Part shown: positions 46,340 to 47,950 of the stretch, in pieces | Layout: each line of letters opens with the position of its first letter | Position numbering within the stretch: position 1 is the first letter of the stretch | DNA from: Candidatus Pseudoscillospira falkowii | Lineage (GTDB): Bacteria > Bacillota > Clostridia > Oscillospirales > Oscillospiraceae | Length of the DNA stretch: 47,950 nt | Assembly: GCA_904374485.1 (NCBI GenBank) | Contig: CAJFFX010000007.1 | Coordinates: 1-47,950, forward strand | Reading direction: 5' to 3' | The notes under the pieces: generated by a model | The model's input: only the letters and a program-made list of their open reading frames with translations | Told to the model about the DNA's origin: nothing | Databases searched by the model: none | Made by a program: the position numbers and the translations under genes

Positions 46340-47314
46340 ATGAACGGATCGAAACGATATGTCCTTCCGCCACTGGCGGCGGTGCTGGCGGGGGCGCTGG
46401 TGCTGCCGGCCTATGCAGCGCCGGAGAGCGCCGGCAGTGCCGACGCGCTGGTGACCATGCCTATCGCGGAAAATCAGGAGTGCATGACTTACCGGGGCGT
46501 GCGCATGCAGGGAAATCTGCGGGCCACAGATCCCGACGGCGGCGCGCTGACCTATGAGATCGTGGAGCGGCCGAAAAAGGGCACAGTGGCGCTGGACGAG
46601 GAAAACAGCGCCGTCTTTGTCTACACCCCCGCCGAGGGGAAGACCGGGTGGGATTCCTTCACGTTCTGCGTCCGGGATGAGGACGGCAACGTATCTGCCC
46701 CCGCCACGGTGAAGATGGAGATCCTGAAAGGGAAAACGGACGTCCGCTACGCCGACATGGAGGACGACCCGGCCCACGCCGCCGCCGTTCGCCTGGCGGA
46801 GGAGGGGGTATATACGGGGCGGAAAATGGGCGCGTCTTATTTCTTCGATCCCGAGACGCCGGTCACCCGCGGGGAATTTCTGGCCATGACCATGACCGCC
46901 GCGGGGATCGACAGCCGGGCGGACGTGATCGTCACTGGCTTCGGCGATGACGAGAGCATCCCCACCTGGGCCAAGGGCTATGCCTCCGCGGCCCAGGATC
47001 GGGGCGTGGTCACCGGAAAGCCCTCGGGCGGCGAGGTGTTTTTTTCCGCCGACGAGCCCATCACCTACAGTGAGGCGGCGACGATCCTCAACCGCGTGAT
47101 GGCCATCACCGACGTGGACGCCGCGGCGTTTTCGGACAGCGGCGTGCCGGCCTGGGCGGTGCAGTCCGTGGCGAACCTCTCGTCGGTGGACGTGCTGCCC
47201 GGCGGCGCGGATTACGGTGCGAAGCTCAACCGGGCCGCGGCGGCACAGATGCTCTGCGCCGCCATGGATCTGATGGATACCCGGCAGGGCGGGCCTCTCG
47301 GCTGGCTGAAATGA
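46340..47314 (+). CDS. Secreted SLH-domain protein with a cadherin/Ig-like domain
   Basis: A 324-residue exported protein. The signal peptide MNGSKRYVLPPLAAVLAGAL ends near AYA-A. An Ig/cadherin-like domain (about 45-135) contains LRATDPDGGALTYEIVERPK and TPAEGKTGWDSFTFCVRDED, patterns seen in tandem adhesin domains. Then SLH-type repeats follow: VRYADMEDDPAHAAAVRLAE, YFFDPETPVTRGEFLAMTMT, FGDDESIPTWAKGYASAAQD and FSDSGVPAWAVQSVANL. The ATG has GGGAGG 9 bases upstream. It would be held on the wall by SLH repeats. No enzyme motif is visible. A terminator follows, so it is a single-gene unit. Confidence 0.85.
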   Translation: MNGSKRYVLPPLAAVLAGALVLPAYAAPESAGSADALVTMPIAENQECMTYRGVRMQGNLRATDPDGGALTYEIVERPKKGTVALDEENSAVFVYTPAEGKTGWDSFTFCVRDEDGNVSAPATVKMEILKGKTDVRYADMEDDPAHAAAVRLAEEGVYTGRKMGASYFFDPETPVTRGEFLAMTMTAAGIDSRADVIVTGFGDDESIPTWAKGYASAAQDRGVVTGKPSGGEVFFSADEPITYSEAATILNRVMAITDVDAAAFSDSGVPAWAVQSVANLSSVDVLPGGADYGAKLNRAAAAQMLCAAMDLMDTRQGGPLGWLK

Positions 47315-47323
47315 AAACTGCGG

Positions 47324-47352
47324 AAAAAGGAGGGGTGGGCCCCTCCTTTTTT
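47324..47352 (+). terminator. Terminator after the SLH protein gene
   Basis: A 12-bp stem AAAAAGGAGGGG (47324-47335 with 47340-47351), loop TGGG, ending in TTTTTT. Confidence 0.92.
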
Positions 47353-47365
47353 CCTGTCCTTCCGG

Positions 47366-47394
47366 TTGTAACGGCGACGTATTTATGCTATAGT
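47366..47394 (+). promoter_or_regulatory. Predicted promoter of ddl
   Basis: TTGTAA (47366-47371) and TATAGT (47389-47394), 17-base spacing, with TGC before the -10. Confidence 0.78.
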
Positions 47395-47484
47395 ATATCT
47401 TGTATTATTATGAGCAATCCAGCACTGCCGGCGGCGGGCGGTTGTCTGCGGAAAACGCGGCGGGCAGCGGAATGAGAGGTTTTT

Positions 47485-47950
47485 ATGAAAATTGCAGTTT
47501 TGGCGGGCGGTCTCAGCACCGAGCGGAATATTTCCTTCATCTCCGGCACCAACGTGTGCCGGGCTCTGCGGGAGCGGGGCCACCGGGCGGCCGTCGCGGA
47601 TCTTTTTATGGGCTTTGAAAATCTGAACATCGCGCCCGAGGCGGCTTTCGACGCGCCGGACGGCCTGATCGGCACGGTGCCGGTCAGCCGGGAAGAACCG
47701 GACCTGGCGGCGGTCCGCGCCGGGCGGCGGGACAAGAGCGCCAGCGTTTTCGGCCCCGGCGTGCTGGCGTTCTGCCGGGCGGCAGATGTGGTTTTCCTGG
47801 CGCTCCACGGCCAGTGCGGTGAGGACGGCCGCATCCAGGCGGCCTTCGACCTTTTGGGCATCCCCTACACCGGCGCGGACTACCGCAGCAGCGCCATGGC
47901 TATGGATAAGGCTGTCACCAAGGTGGTGATGGAGGCGGCGGGCATCCTCA
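47485..47950 (+). CDS. ddl: D-alanine--D-alanine ligase, 3' end cut off
   Basis: The first 155 residues of an ATP-grasp ligase that makes D-Ala-D-Ala for peptidoglycan. The start MKIAVLAGGLSTERNISFIS is typical, as are ALHGQCGEDGRIQAAFDLLG with IPYTGADYRSSAMAMDKAVT. The gene runs off the window, so the residues that decide D-Ala versus D-lactate specificity are not visible and vancomycin relevance cannot be judged. The ATG follows AGAGG by 5 bases. It is transcribed from its own promoter, just after an SLH surface protein and a SEDS-family wall polymerase. Confidence 0.92.
   Translation, partial: MKIAVLAGGLSTERNISFISGTNVCRALRERGHRAAVADLFMGFENLNIAPEAAFDAPDGLIGTVPVSREEPDLAAVRAGRRDKSASVFGPGVLAFCRAADVVFLALHGQCGEDGRIQAAFDLLGIPYTGADYRSSAMAMDKAVTKVVMEAAGIL

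Noticed and set aside
1-47950. tRNA or rRNA genes, CRISPR arrays, insertion sequences, prophage genes
   Set aside because: I looked for cloverleaf arms with a CCA end, spaced direct repeats, transposase or integrase motifs and phage structural genes, and saw none. A dedicated tRNA or CRISPR scan could still reveal a weak one.

Overview
The window looks like a chromosome segment of a GC-rich, low-oxygen Bacillota, most likely a gut Clostridium-class bacterium of the Oscillospiraceae type. This is inferred from gene families and not from a database search. Support: three secreted proteins with S-layer homology (SLH) repeats, AAGGAGG-type ribosome binding sites on nearly every gene, the NAD-linked dihydroorotate dehydrogenase pair PyrK/PyrD, a two-gene SufC/SufB system, an Asp23-FakA pair near recG (known Bacillota synteny), a Bacillus subtilis-type ThyA and many TTG/GTG starts. 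I found no tRNA, rRNA, CRISPR array, insertion sequence or phage gene. Coding density is high. Gaps mostly hold a sigma-A-type promoter, often with 17-bp spacing, or a strong hairpin terminator.

Layout. 1-5.4 kb: end of an oligopeptide ABC transporter ATPase, then a 1496-residue SLH surface protein on the minus strand. 5.4-7.4 kb: small XRE regulator, a (GCTCT)8 repeat, a Sel1-repeat protein and a DUF368 (PopT-type) lipid carrier translocase. 7.4-10.5 kb: alanine/glycine:cation symporter and prfB. 10.5-16.1 kb: ABC-F ATPase plus FAD oxidoreductase on the minus strand, then a DEAD-box helicase, PspC protein and acetyltransferase on the plus strand. 16.1-18.4 kb: serine biosynthesis operon serC-serA. 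18.6-19.3 kb: second acetyltransferase. 19.4-25.7 kb: a four-gene minus-strand run of SLH-anchored phosphatase, YibE/F membrane protein, ppx and ppk, with an HxlR regulator diverging from it.

26.4-29.1 kb: sufC-sufB translationally coupled to a family 2 glycosyltransferase. 29.4-31.1 kb: a ferritin-like protein, an HD hydrolase and a small membrane protein. 31.2-38.3 kb, mostly minus strand: duplicated-domain lipoprotein, fakA, asp23-like gene, recG, folA and thyA, with one small plus-strand membrane protein between asp23 and recG. 38.5-41.5 kb: DUF815 ATPase, then pyrK-pyrD. 41.8-44.8 kb: PucR-type regulator, upp, tsaB and tsaE. 45.0-47.95 kb: FtsW/RodA-family protein, an SLH protein and the start of ddl.

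How the genes fit together. Most are housekeeping genes for serine, pyrimidine/thymidylate/folate, tRNA modification, translation termination and cell wall synthesis. The most system-like groups are the surface phosphatase plus polyphosphate metabolism operon with its divergent regulator and an inverted repeat at its promoter, and the minimal SufCB pair coupled to a glycosyltransferase and facing a ferritin-like gene. A perfect 16-bp palindrome in the pyrKD leader is the clearest unexplained regulatory site.
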